Assembly: GCF_001653235.2 (NCBI RefSeq)
Contig: NC_035792.1
Coordinates: 3,410,001-3,474,000, forward strand
Direction: 5' to 3'
DNA: 64,000 nucleotides
Source of the DNA: Pochonia chlamydosporia 170
Taxonomy: Eukaryota; Ascomycota; Sordariomycetes; Hypocreales; Clavicipitaceae
The position numbers were made by a program, and so were the translations under genes. Below are positions 36,701 through 48,234 of the stretch, one piece after another; within the stretch, counting starts at the first letter, position 1, and each line of letters opens with the position of its first letter. Under the pieces are notes generated by a model, which saw only the letters and a program-made list of their open reading frames with translations, was not told the DNA's origin and searched no databases.

Positions 36701-37509
36701 CGTCTGTCCGCGTGCGCACAAGTTCTTGGGGTGATCTCGAGAGTCCTGCTGTGAGTTTCGGACATTGCACAACGGTCGCCCAAGGGTTCCAAGACACCGA
36801 ATATCTCGCCTCGGGCCATCAGCTGTTGGTTAATGCTACTTGATATCTAGAATAGATCGTAAAGGTAACAACAGGTTGGGTTGCTCTCTTGACCGCAACG
36901 AACCATGGCGTTCTGCAGAGTACAGCGTTTGTCTTTGTATAAACTGTTGTGGTAATGATGAATTCTTTCATATGATCCTTGGAGTCATGGGATCCGCTTT
37001 CTACTCAACTGTGGCATATTGCACGGAGTATTACTCCGTATACAGACCATGTTTGCATGGCCAAGGAAGGGTCCATTTAAGAGTTCGTGGGTTGAGTTTG
37101 AGCAAGAGCATCCAAGCCGCTAAACCCAACTCGTCTTCCCCACGCCAATTCTCACAAAAACGTTGAGCCAGGGCGGGAGTCTCTGGTGCGTGCGGGCGGA
37201 GAACGGAGTAACAAGAGACTGGCACTTGACGGGGTGGACTGGTACAATTCGGCTTAACCGAGGATACCAGTGCGGCATGCACCGGCAATAGAGAAATTGT
37301 CTGGCTGGTGATTGCCATGCCGCCGACCGAGCAACGAGACATCACCATGAGCCGGGCTTTGGTAACTTTTTTTTTTTTCCCTTTTCCCTTCCTCCCCCCA
37401 ATTGAACAATCTTTTTTTTTGTTCATCAATTCCACCTTCATCTTGGTTCAATTGAGCATCGCACCCGTCCGGCTCCCTCGCAAGGTCCCATCTCATCTTG
37501 TTTGCAACA
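33790..37509. other. 3.7-kb gene-poor interval and promoter of prpD
   Basis: No gene is supported. Visible items are a TACGGAGTAC copy at 34540, a T-rich run near 35796-35815, a TACCTAGGTA palindrome at 36405-36414, an inverted repeat of ACGGAGTA/TACTCCGT at 37023-37039 and a T/C-rich tract (about 37368-37420) just before the PrpD start, typical of well-expressed fungal genes. Confidence 0.5.
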
Positions 37510-39427
37510 ATGTCTGCTGTCAATCGTGGCCTGCGGACCGCATCGAAGCAGCTTCGCGTCGCCCGTCTGTCACCCGCTTGCCTGTCCGTGGGCCGCTCGG
37601 CCTCCGTCGGCGCTGCCGCTCGTGTCTTTGCGACTCCATCCTCAACATCACGCAGCAACTTTTCCACCTCTGTATCAAGAAATTCTGGTGCGCCCGTCAT
37701 GGCTTCTCAACCACGCGAGTACGATCCTGAGATCAAGGACATTGCCGACTATGTCGCCAACAAGACCATTGACTCTGACCTTGCTGTGAGTTTTTTACTA
37801 TGTGTTGCTGTTCCCCTCTTGCTTGCCGTTCCCCTCGGCAAAAGAGCTACCCCGCCAAAGCCAAGAAAAATGTTTGAGAGATGAATTTTGGTTGCTTGAT
37901 GGCGGAGAGGGAGAGGTGACAATTTACAGTTGAGATCATTCACTAACACAACATTTTCCTTGTTAGTTTGACACTGCTCGATGGATCCTCCTCGACACCC
38001 TTGGCTGCGGTCTTGAGGGTCTGAGATTCAAGGAGTGCGCCAAGCTCCTTGGTCCTATTGTCCCCGGTACTGTCGTTCCCAATGGCACCAAGGTTCCCGG
38101 AACTCCTTTCGTCTTGGACCCCGTCAACGGTGCCTTCAACATTGGTGCCATGATCCGATGGCTCGACTTCAACGACTGCTGGCTGGCTGCTGAGTGGGGT
38201 CACCCCTCTGACAACTTGGGTGCCATCTTGGCTGTTGCCGACTGGATCAACCGCACCAACAAGGCTGGCGGTAACTTGGCTGGCGGCAAGATCTTCACCG
38301 TCAAGGATGTCCTCGAGGCCATGATCAAGGCCCACGAGATCCAGGGCTGCCTGGCTCTGCTCAACTCGTACAATAAGGTCGGTCTCGACCACGTCGTCCT
38401 CGTCAAGGTCGCTTCTACCGCCGTTGTCTCCAAGATGCTCGGCCTCAATGAGAAGCAGATTGCCGACGCTGTCACCCAGGCTTGGGTTGATGGCCAGTCT
38501 CTGCGAACCTACCGCCACTCCCCCAACACCATGTCCCGAAAGTCTTGGGCTGCCGGCGATGCTTGCCAGCGTGCCGTCAACCTGGCCCTCAAGGTCATGA
38601 AGGGCGAGCAGGGTGTTCCCACCGTCCTGTCTGCTCCTACCTGGGGTTTCTACGACGTTCTCTTCAAGGGCAAGAAGTTTGAGTTCCAGCGTCCTTATGG
38701 CAGCTATGTCATGGAGAACGTTCTGTTCAAGGTCTCCTACCCTGGTATGTACTTCCGGAGCTGCTAATTTCACCTTTCACGTGTTGGCTCATGTGAAACT
38801 AACTGCGTTATAGCCGAATTCCACTCCCAGACCGCCGTCGAGGCCTCCGAGAAGATCTTCCACCAGCTCAAGGCCATGGGCAAGTCCGCCGCCGACATCA
38901 AGGCCGTCACTTGCCGCACCCACGAAGCCTGCATCCGCATCATCGACAAGCAGTTCAAGCCCATGGACAACTTTGCCGACCGTGATCACTGCATCCAGTA
39001 CATGTGCTCCGTCATGCTCGTCTTTGGCCGCCTCGAAGCCACCGACTACGTTGACGGCGGTGAAGCTGCTACCTCTGAGCTCGTCGAGTCTCTCCGCAAG
39101 AAGATTAAGTGCGTCGAGGACCCCCAGTACACCCAGGACTACCATGACCCTGCCCTGCGAACCATCTCCAACGCCCTCACCGTCGAGCTCAACGACGGCA
39201 CTATCCTGGACGAAGTCGCCGTTGAGGCTCCTCTTGGCCACCGCCTCCGCCGTGACGAGGCCAAGCCCGTCATTCTGTCCAAGTTCCAGCGCCACCTCGG
39301 CCCTCACCTGTCTGAGAGCCGTGTCAAGGAGCTTGTTGAGCTCAGCCAGAACAGCGGCAAGCTCGACAACATGTCTGTTGATGAGTATGTTGACCTGTAC
39401 ACTGTCAAGGAGAGCAAGTTCTTGTAA
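37510..39427 (+). CDS. prpD: 2-methylcitrate dehydratase (PrpD/MmgE family), mitochondrial
   Basis: This enzyme dehydrates 2-methylcitrate to 2-methylaconitate in the methylcitrate cycle, which disposes of propionyl-CoA in mitochondria. The 555 residues come from exons 37510-37785, 37967-38744 and 38814-39427, with GTGAGT/TTAG and GTATGT/ATAG introns and a closed frame. The first 60 residues are Arg/Ser/Ala-rich and lack acidic residues, a good mitochondrial presequence. Family marks are [80 protein letters not shown] and [12 protein letters not shown]. The length is typical of eukaryotic PrpD. Codons in this gene are strongly biased to C/G-ending ones, unlike most neighbours, which together with the T/C-rich promoter suggests high expression. 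Confidence 0.94.
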
Positions 39428-39638
39428 AGTGGAGAGTTTGCATTTGGCAATGGGATAATGTAAGAGCAACCAAAAGTAGAAGCTCATGTTTTTAGAACTC
39501 TGGAGTTAAATTGACGTAATGACCTACTATCTGTCCACACTACGCGTCTCCGTGTGTAATTTGACCATCATAACAATGACCAAACTACGTCGACCCCTGA
39601 CCATGTCCTGCCTCTGAACCATGAACCTCGAAATGTAA

Positions 39639-41401
39639 TCAACAGCCCTTTCCAAAACTCAAAATAACAGCCGACGAGTCCGCCACATCAACCTCGACCT
39701 GTCCCCCCTTCACAACAACCTTCTCCCCAATCGTAACGTTCCTCAATCTCACACCTTTCCCCTCGTCCAAATCATAGTTATAGCTCCACCCGTCATAAGT
39801 GATCCCCGTAATGGCATCACTCCCATTAGCCATCAACCTATACACACTTGCTCTCACCCCGTCCCTCACCCCCTCAACATGAAACTTGTAATTGCGAACA
39901 GTCCTCTTTGGTGGAGTAGGAAGCGGCTCCAAACCCGCTCCATCAACAGTGGTATTATACCCGTGCATATTGACCACCATCAACCTAGCGAGTTGGTTCC
40001 TCCCACGGGACGAATAGTGCGCTGCGTACGCCGATTCGGCTACGTCCGCCGACAGCGGGATGTTGGATATCGATACGGGGGTACGGCCCACTCGACGGGT
40101 CATGTAGGCGACTGCGATGGAGGCATAGTACGGTGCTTTCGTGCCGACTGTGTCTAGATCAGTGGTTATGGGCTGCCAGGCTTGATACTAGGGTCTCGTT
40201 AGTTATGGCTAATTCGTTATGGAAAGGGGGCAAATGTACGCGGTAGTTGGTTCCCTGATGCATGTGGACGCGTTTGAAGCCCACTGACGCAGAGTACATG
40301 TTGAAGTTGACGCCCCAGAGTGCAGCGCCAAACGTGTTGGATAGACCTGGGCGGCCTTGGTTGTACAGTGAGTTGGTCTCGCCGAAGATGAGGGGCGGTG
40401 GCGACTTTGTGGTGTTGAAGATGGCGTTGTATTCGGTGATGTGGTTGTTTACAGACTGTTTTGTGCGGGTGTGGTTCATGAGCGTGCCTTGGAGGGTAAC
40501 ACCAGGGACTTTGGCGCCGTCGATGTAGCTATTCCTGTTAGAACGAAGGTGAACATGAAGGGGTAAAAGGTCATACTTGTGCGTGGAAAACATTTCGATA
40601 TCATTCCGCTTATCCAGGCCAGCAGCCCACATCTTTGTCGCTTTCAAAGCATTATTCGCACCAGCGTTGGACGGCGCAATAAACTTGACGTCAATCTCGG
40701 GACAATATCTCTTAACCTGGCTGCGAATCTCATCCGTTCCCTTCAACCACTCGTCCACCATGGCAGTCTCATTCCACCCCTTCGGTCTAGGCGCATACGT
40801 CCCCGAGGTGAACAGGTCAGGCTCATTGCTATACTCCCAGGTATACAAGTTTCCGTGTCTGAGGGCCTGACACGCCAGCGGCGCCGTGTCCACGAGCGTC
40901 TGCCACCCCTCGGGGGTCTTGCCCCCCAGGCCCATGTTGAAGCCGTGCGAGAACTTGACGCCCGGCCATGTCCTGTAGCTCTCGAAGTAGGCTTTGCCGA
41001 TGGTGATGGTGGTAGGGTAGTCGGGGGAGCGGTTGGGGTCTACTATGCCGATGAGGGCGGCGGTTTGGGAGGCGTTGTAGAGGGCAAAGTCTTGGGTGTT
41101 GCCGCCGACGCGGAAGATGGGGTTGGTGTTGGAGAGGGCGTGGATGTTTTTGATGAGGTTGTAGGAGTATTTGTTGGGGTGGGAGAGATTGCCTGTGGTT
41201 GTTAGTTTTCCTGGTTGAGAATTGTGTTTGGTGGATAGGAAACGAACCTGCAAAGTCGGGGAATGAGGAGAATTCAATAGAGTAGCTGACGAAACTGTCG
41301 AATGGTTGGCCGGAAGTTGTTGGATTCGCTGGGACGTTGTATGTCTCTGCTGTGACGGACGCAATTGCGCTCAGAAGCGCGAGGACGGAAGTCTTCGCCA
41401 T
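39639..41401 (-). CDS. GH79 beta-glucuronidase-like secreted glycosidase
   Basis: This is a secreted retaining glycosidase of family GH79, probably removing glucuronic acid or 4-O-methyl-glucuronic acid from glycans. The 535 residues come from exons 41401-41248, 41192-40577, 40528-40240 and 40187-39639. The signal peptide is MAKTSVLALLSAIASVTAET. The TIM barrel shows IFRVGGNTQDF, the acid/base Glu in WEYSNEPDLF and the nucleophile Glu in IFGETNSLYNQG. VHMHQGTNYR joined to YQAWQPI confirms the last splice. The C-terminal beta domain is typical of fungal members. The intron at 40529-40576 is 48 bp with no stop; removing it gives STHNYIDG. The first intron uses GTTCGT. Its start faces a secreted GH20 hexosaminidase gene 1.2 kb away. 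The minus-strand stop is 211 bp past the convergent prpD gene. Confidence 0.9.
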
Positions 41402-42579
41402 GGTGGTGTTCGTTGATTCGAATGTTGACTTGACACACAACTTGACATTGACAATTGCGAACACCTCGATTTAAATCTCAATTGACGCTACAACACATCT
41501 ATAATACAACTCCATGTGCCACCATTTCCACGATGTACTACTATTCCACCGACACACCACCGAGGATTCACCACCAATTTACCCAGACGCACAACGCATA
41601 AATGGGAAATAATAAAAGCACAAATCTACACCCTCAGATCCAAGTAATACCTGCATTTTAAGGACCTGGGTAAAAGAAATACCACCGACCGATTCCCCGG
41701 CAATAGCCTCAAATGCACCAAATCTCGCGAGTCGGCAAATGAAACGTGCGAGCGGATAGGTTGGTTACATTGACGGGCTGGACTCCTCACTTTAGCTTCG
41801 TCTAGCTGCTGCGCTTGGAGAGGTGCATGGGGGGGTTTTTGTCCGCGCGAATGGGCATTGGTTCCGGCGTTTGCTGTTACATATGTACCTGTGAGTTTGT
41901 TTATCCCTTGTCGAACTTGCTTCCCTGGTCGGATTGTTGATGAGGCTTAGCTGGTGATTACCCCGCGAGTTTCTTCGACGTCACGATGAGGAGGCTTGGA
42001 ATCCGGGGGGCGGAGGCAGACCGGGGGTTTGATCCGGCGGTTGGGGAAGCTTGTTTTCGGCTATTGGTGCGGATTGGTTGTCAGGATGCATGTTGGAGGT
42101 GGTTGGCAACATGGTTCGGTTGTTCTCGTTGGCGAGGAAGATGAGATGAGCTGTGTCGATCATGTTGGACAACTTTGAGTCGGGGTCTCTTTGTGTAAAG
42201 ACTCAACTTCAACTCGGGCGTGGCCGGGACGAATAATGGCACGTTACGACTTGGTATCGTGTACGGACGGCAGTCGCCGTAGAAGCACATCACAAATGAT
42301 CTGACCCAAAGACTTCTCCACTTGAAACAATGACGAATTGGTAGACACGAGGGAGGCAGATATCGCCCAGTTTGGTAGGTGTCTATGGTTATCTCCACAA
42401 GCTGTCTCGTTGCATTCATTGTTGCAACATGTACTATCGTGAGAATGTTTCCTGGGTTTGGACCACCAGCGGGGTATATGTCGGCGGGAAATAGCGATAT
42501 AAAACATTATGTGGCCGCAATGACTTCAAATCTATAACACCAGATTGAGTAGCCATTCGTTGTTGGTTGTTCTCGCAAG
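41402..42579. promoter_or_regulatory. Divergent promoter between GH79 and GH20 genes
   Basis: This 1.18-kb interval separates two divergent secreted-glycosidase starts. Short frames on both strands lack motifs. I infer that it carries both promoters; no specific factor site is claimed. Confidence 0.5.
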
Positions 42580-44823
42580 ATGGCCAACTGGATAGCGCAA
42601 GTCATTGGCTTGGCAGCATTGGCAAATCAAGGTACGTTGTACCATCGCAGCTTCATAGAAACACCAACAACTAACATGTTGTAGTCGCTGCCAAACTGTT
42701 AACAGTGCCGTCAACACCATATGACGCAAAGGCAGAGAGTTACTCCCTTCACAACCTCAAGAAGATCATCCTTGACTCTCGTCATGCCAAATCCGTCAAC
42801 ACTCAAGGCTTGACTCTGATTCCACCAACACTGGAGGAATTCACCAATACATTCAAGAGTGATGTCAACTCAGCCCTCGGTTTGGACTTGCCCATTGTTA
42901 GCGGTGACAAAGCAGGCCCTGATGCCATCTTCATTACGCTCGATTCAACCACCAAGTTCCAAGACGTGGCAGGCAGAAACACATCCGAAGGATACAAGAT
43001 CTCAGTAAACGACAATGGAATCACAATTGCCGGTGCAAGTCCACTTGGTGCGTGGTGGGGAACCCGCTCTATACTTCAGGCTGCTGTTCTGAATAAGAAT
43101 ACCATCGCTCACGGGGAGGGTGTTGACGCTCCGGGATGGGCAAACCGAGGGTTCATGGCATGTCAACCCATCAAGTCAGACATGAAGAAGCAGCTAACAG
43201 TGAGTTTAGCTCGACACCGGCCGTCACTTCTACCCACCGGAGTTCTTCATCGAAATGTGCTCCTACATCTCATTCTTCAAACAAAACACCATCCAGATTC
43301 ATCTCAGCGACAACATCAACAACTACCCGGAGAGATACTCACACGAACGCACATTCAGTCTGTACGGCTCATTCCGCCCCTGGTCTGACGACCCAGCCGT
43401 CGCGGGCTTAAACACCCGCAGAAACGAATCCTTTACACGCCAAGAATTCGACTTGATTCAGCAAAAGTGTGCGCAGCGTGGCGTGACCATCATACCGGAG
43501 ATCGAGGCCCCAGGCCATGCCCTCGAAATTGTGAAATGGAAGCCTGAGCTGGGACTACCCGACCTGAGCATGTTGAATATCTCCCACCCGGATACCATTC
43601 CAACCATGAAGAAAATCTGGTCCACCTTTCTTCCGTGGTTTCATTCAAAAGTTGTGCACATCGGAGCGGATGAATACGACAAGAAGCTTATAGCAGATTA
43701 CACACGCTTCGTCAACGAAATGGCTGCGCATATTAAGAAAGAATCTGGGAAGAGCATGCGCATCTGGGGCACATTTACCCCCAAGCAAGGAGCTAATATC
43801 TCCAAGGAGATTACTATTCAGCACTGGTCGAACCCCACGGATAACGCGTGGAACGACCTCATCAAGAATGGGTATCAGGTGTTAAACTCAGAAAAGGCGT
43901 TTTATCATGTGAGCAAGTACTATGCTGTTGGTGAGCCTCCGTGGAAGCACAACGCATTTTATGGAAATCCTGCTGGAGGTGCATTCTCGCCAAACATCTT
44001 TGATGTGACGAATGCCACGAACAATCCGCCACGGGATACGCCCGGTATTCAGGGCCACTTGGCGGCTGTGTGGAACGACTGGGGACCAAATGGGACGACG
44101 TATTTGGAGACGTATTATGCTGTTAGGGATGCGCTTCCTGCGTTGGGAGATAAGCAATGGGGTGGTGATTTGACTGAGGCAGAGTACGACGGCATCATTG
44201 AGCGGCTGAGAGATGCTATTCCTTCTCAGAATCTCGACAGAAAGATCACGTCAAAGACGGACGTTATTCTCGACTACAAGTTCACGTCGTGTCGTAGTCG
44301 ACCTGGTTTCGTCAAAGATAGATCCGGCAACAAATATCATGGTACTATCCGGGGGCAAGGTTGCAAACTCTCCAACGGAACGCTATCCCTTTCTGGGAAA
44401 TGCTATCTCGAGACGCCGCTCCGTAGCAAAGGGCGTAACTATACGCTCTCCTTTTCTGTGAAGCCACACAATTCCAACCGCCAGGCAAAACTGTTTTCTG
44501 GGCCAGATTCGACACTCCTGGCTGCGGAGCCTGTAAGTGGAAATGTCAGCATGCTCAGCGGCGGACAGTACTACACACTGAATTACACTCTGCCGGTGAA
44601 TGTGTGGAGTAACGTGTCGGTGATTGCGAGGGGGAACCAGACGTTTTTAGAGGTTTCCAACGCTGATGGGGGTGGGAAGACGAAGATGGAGTTTTTGACG
44701 AAGCTGGGCATTTGGGGGGTGAGGTTTGTTTGGGGGCCGATGGCGTTTGAGGCGCCACTGGAGAGAATTGGTGATGGGTTTGTGGGACAGATGCGGGATG
44801 TGAAGTTATTGGGGAGTGCGTGA
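42580..44823 (+). CDS. GH20 beta-N-acetylhexosaminidase with C-terminal LamG-like domain
   Basis: This secreted exo-hexosaminidase releases GlcNAc or GalNAc from chitin oligomers or glycoconjugates. The 712 residues come from exons 42580-42631, 42685-43157 and 43210-44823. A short signal peptide (about 20 residues) precedes a GH20b domain, then the TIM barrel: RGFMLDTGRHFYPPEF, IHLSDNINNYPE, IIPEIEAPGHAL and the catalytic pair Asp329-Glu330 in HIGADEYD. About 170 residues after the barrel form a beta-rich domain with KDRSGNKYHGTI, LETPLRSKGRNYTLSFSVKP and WSNVSVIARGNQTFLE, which looks like a laminin-G/concanavalin fold. It is extra compared with ordinary fungal hexosaminidases of about 600 residues. 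The second intron (43158-43209) needs a GC donor, GCATGT. The divergent partner is the GH79 gene. Confidence 0.9.
43158..43209 (+). other. GC-AG intron in GH20 gene
   Basis: GCATGT donor, GCTAAC branch site and TTTAG acceptor. Only this junction joins RGFM to LDTGRH, the conserved GH20 segment; the nearest GT breaks the frame. Confidence 0.9.
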
Positions 44824-45889
44824 TTGTGAGGAGAAGATCGTGGGAACTGGAGATGTCCATGTATACGACTGAATGCAGGTCTCGGAATGTGTCAGTATAG
44901 AAACAAGTTTACGATGAACGACCAGGAGAAGCACTGGCATGGCAATCATCTCGCAATTAGGTTGGTGGACATTATATTTCCAATTATTCAAGCTCAGTCC
45001 TTGAGTAAAGAGAACTGGGGAGACTTTTCGATTTTCAGCTTTCTAGAGCAACTCTTGTATACCTGGAGTGACTGGTTCTGACTCTAACTCCTTCGATCTT
45101 TTGTGGGAACCGGCTACTCTGTCTTTGCAGGTCTCAAGTGCTGCTTTCTTGGTTTGAGTCCACGAGAGCTGCTGAACCTACATAAATCCGTAAGCAGCTT
45201 TGCCTTTCCTTACAGTTACAAATTGAGAAGACTACTTGCGTTCTCAGTGCAGGCAAAGCACTGTCTCAGTGAATTTGAAATGGCCTGACGCCACTACGAC
45301 GTCGGAGCCGAGAAAGATGTTCATCTTTCAATGTTTTGCCTGCCAGGGCTTACATACTAAAACCTTGGGCTAAGTTCTGGTGTCTGGTCAAGTCTGGTCT
45401 GGATTCACTGATCAACCAGACTCCATGTCATCAAAGTGCCAGACCAGTTGCACCATGCCAGGCCTGGCCCTCTCAAGTGCTACAGGTTGTGCACCAGACT
45501 TCAATTGATACATGATTCAATGTTGACTTTATCCAAGTGGCCTCATGTGCTACTTGAGGGAACATTGAACTGCCCCGCCATGCTCCGGGCTGTGTGTCTA
45601 AGGCATGTTGGATTGACTGGTGGCGTTTCATCCACGGGAATGGCGGCCAAGTTTCGGGTCCAGTCAACTGCATGCACAGCCTCAGTCCTCACATGCAGTC
45701 GATGCAAACACCCGAAGTGAAACAACTGGACCCAGACAAGACATCATCTTCTTCAACCTCTACGCCTCCACTCGCTTATATTTCTCCTCTCCTCTTCCCT
45801 TCAACCACCTTCCATCGAATCGCATATCGACGAGTGATTAATCAACCGCGTTTCCCATCGCTGCGGCCAATCTACCTGTCGACTTCAAA
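44824..45889. other. Intergenic, rich in GTCTGG/CCAGAC words
   Basis: This 1.07-kb spacer has no supported gene. Between about 45370 and 45490 the words GTCTGG and CCAGAC occur repeatedly in both orientations. The end of the interval is the promoter of the SH3-protein gene, with CT-rich sequence near 45770-45810. Confidence 0.5.
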
Positions 45890-46776
45890 ATGGTGTCCGC
45901 CGACCGCCAGCTCATCATGGAGACCAACCGGTCGCTCCGAAATATCAAGACCGTACGACTTTGACGAGCCCAACATGACCATATCAACATTAAACTAACA
46001 ATTACCTCTAGGAACTGGAGAATCTCTTAGAAAAAGGCATCATCGACGAGTCCGTCTTCGACCAAATTCACGCCGCTCTGCCGCAGGAATCACCGCTCTC
46101 AGGACCCCTCCGCACAGCAAACAACAACGCAACATCGCCGGCTCCCGTTCGAGATAGCCCTGCCCCCGTAGCAAGCAACACCTCTTCTCCGCCTCCTCCC
46201 ACACAGCAGATGCAGAATCTGGGCATCAACAACGCCAATCCACCTGCAACCACGTCACCCTCCCCTGGTCCGCCATCATACGACCAGACTCCCGCGCCAA
46301 ATGTGCCCAATCGCGCCGGTAAACCTGTACTTGCGCATGCACGAGCCCTATACCGCTACGTCGCTTCTGATAATCGCGATGTATCCTTCGAAAAGGATGA
46401 CAAGATTATTGTACATGAGTACATGAATCAGGACTGGTGGATGGGCCAGAACACCCGGACCGGACAAGAAGGCATCTTCCCTCGAAACTATGTCCTCGTC
46501 GAGCACGAGGAGCAAAAGTCTGCGCCGTATGCACCTTATGCACAACCTCAGTATGGATATCCTCCCGCGGGGCAGGGCCCACCACAGCAGCAGAACCCGT
46601 ATAATTCGAGCGTGCCGCCTATGGCTGTGGCGGAGGGTGGCCAACCTGCGAATGGAGAACAGGGTGATAACAAGGTCGGTCAGTATGGCAAGAAGTTTGG
46701 CAAGAAGCTGGGTAATGCTGCCATCTTTGGTGCGGGCGCCACTATTGGTGGAAATATTGTAAACAGCATTTTTTAA
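45890..46776 (+). CDS. SH3-domain protein of Lsb1/Pin3 type
   Basis: An actin-patch/endocytosis adaptor of 275 residues comes from exons 45890-45952 and 46012-46776 (GTACGA donor, CTCTAG acceptor). The N-terminal helix ELENLLEKGIIDESVFDQI is the conserved start of the Lsb1/Lsb2 (Pin3) family. A Pro/Ser-rich linker follows, then one SH3 domain at about 145-205 (ARALYRYVASDNRDVSFEKDD, WWMGQNTRTGQEGIFPRNYV). A Pro/Gln/Tyr-rich tail (YAPYAQPQYGYPPAGQGPP) and a Gly/Lys-rich end (GKKFGKKLGNAAIFGAGAT) complete it. In yeast these proteins bind the Las17/WASP proline-rich region and tune actin nucleation; Pin3 also affects prion induction through its Gln-rich region. The assignment to this family is firm, the exact orthology less so. 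Confidence 0.92.
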
Positions 46777-47269
46777 ATTTGAAGGTTGAGACGACGACTA
46801 CTTGGGAGGAATATAGAATGCAGTCATTGCGGTTTCCATGATGGCCCTTGGTGTTTGGCGTTTGGCAATATTACTTATTACTCCAGATTTAGTATATCCA
46901 GAGAATACGGGGGTAAATTGAACGGCAGTCTTTTATGTTGCTTTGTGTTTGAGATTAGTCAGGTCAAGTTGTCTAATGAATTCCGGTGTTGATTCAATGT
47001 TCTGTACGAAGCAGATTCAATGTTGGAGGTTGATGTCTGGTGGACAGCTCCCAGTGCCGCTCTCTGCCAGCCATGCTCGCCAGGCAAGCGTCGCCCCACC
47101 AAGACCAACGGCTTACGACTTAGCGTCGATGCTGTTGACCAGACTCCACATTGTACTTGACATGTCAAAAATTCTGTTCTTGAAACTTCAAGCTTCAGCA
47201 GCAACGTGATTCGAAGTGTTGGGCCTGATCAGCAGACGGCTATTCATATCCCAGCATCCCCAAGCCGTA
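46777..47269. other. Intergenic, no feature seen
   Basis: This 493-bp spacer precedes the CMS1-like gene. The downstream reading frame is open upstream of its ATG, but no earlier ATG has better context. Confidence 0.45.
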
Positions 47270-48234
47270 ATGTCAAATCCAAAGAAGCGCGCAGCAGAGC
47301 CTGCGGTTGAGACCAAAAAGAAGAAGAAGAAGACCAAGTTTTCTCAAGACGATGAGGCTCTCGACATGGAACTTGGTCTCAACACCTTGTTCAACCGTAT
47401 GGACAACCAATTGCTTGCCGATCACCTGGCGCAAAAGCTCAGCAGATTCGGAGGTGACCTCAGCTCAGTTGAGCTCTCAGACCTGACTGTTTCAGGTACG
47501 TATGCTGAGCTTCATGATATGAGATCCTCTCCATCGGAGCAGAGTACACTAACTAGCTGCAAAGCCAACTCAATACAAGATACCACGTCATGGCAAGAAA
47601 CCAGAACACTTGACAATCTTCCGGGCTTCCTCGAAAAGTTCTCGGATGGTGAGGACAGTCTCAAGAAAGCTCCAAAGAAGAAAGGCTCGCCGCACACACT
47701 TATCGTAGCTGGTGCCGGGCTGAGAGCTGCGGACATCGTTAGGTACGGGCTGCCTCCGTGTGCTACGGTTGCACATCAATGCTAACGGTGAAACAGGGCT
47801 GTGCGGAAGTTCTCGAGCAAAGATAATTCCGTGGCGAAGCTCGTATGTACCCCAAATTAAGTCCTTGTGGTCGTCCAAAGTAATAATCTGGCGTAGTTTG
47901 CCAAGCACATGAAGGTGGATGAGCAGGTGACATTTCTCAAGAACAGAAAGACGGGGATTGGTGTTGGTACTCCCGCTCGTCTAATGGAGCTTATTGACAA
48001 TGGTATAAGTGGTTGTATTGACTGCAATTGAACCCGGCTAATGTTGATTTAGGTGCTTTATCGCTGGACAATCTTCAGCGTCTTGTGGTAGATGCTTCGC
48101 ATGTCGACCAGAAGAAACGCGGTGTTATGGACATGAAGGATACAATGATGCCGCTTGCACGGTTCCTGACGAGGACAGAGTTTAAAGAACGTTACGCGGC
48201 CGAGAAGAAGCCTCTGGCGCTGTTGTTCTACTAG
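47270..48234 (+). CDS. CMS1: Cms1-like ribosome biogenesis protein
   Basis: A nucleolar protein of 245 residues comes from exons 47270-47495, 47565-47742, 47797-47842, 47897-48002 and 48053-48234; all introns are GT-AG and the frame closes. The N-terminus is Lys-rich (ETKKKKKKTKF), a nuclear/nucleolar signal. The body resembles a truncated DEAD-box helicase core, as in yeast Cms1: HTLIVAGAGLRAADIVRAV, TGIGVGTPARLMELID, LQRLVVDASHVDQKKRGVMD and the end LALLFY. Cms1 associates with the 90S pre-ribosome and U3 snoRNP. No ATP-binding GKT motif is present, consistent with a non-catalytic role. Intron 47496-47564 is 69 bp with no stop and would be read through by a simple caller; a CTAAC branch site supports its removal. 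Confidence 0.88.

Noticed and set aside
37943..38773. 276-codon minus-strand frame over prpD exon 2
   Set aside because: Same codon-bias shadow; no independent homology signal.
38789..39487. 232-codon minus-strand frame over prpD exon 3
   Set aside because: It is a product of the strong third-position codon bias of prpD, with Leu/Val/Asp-rich antisense composition.
40579..41205. 208-codon plus-strand frame over the GH79 gene
   Set aside because: It is antisense to exon 2 and its introns and has low-complexity Gly/Val composition.
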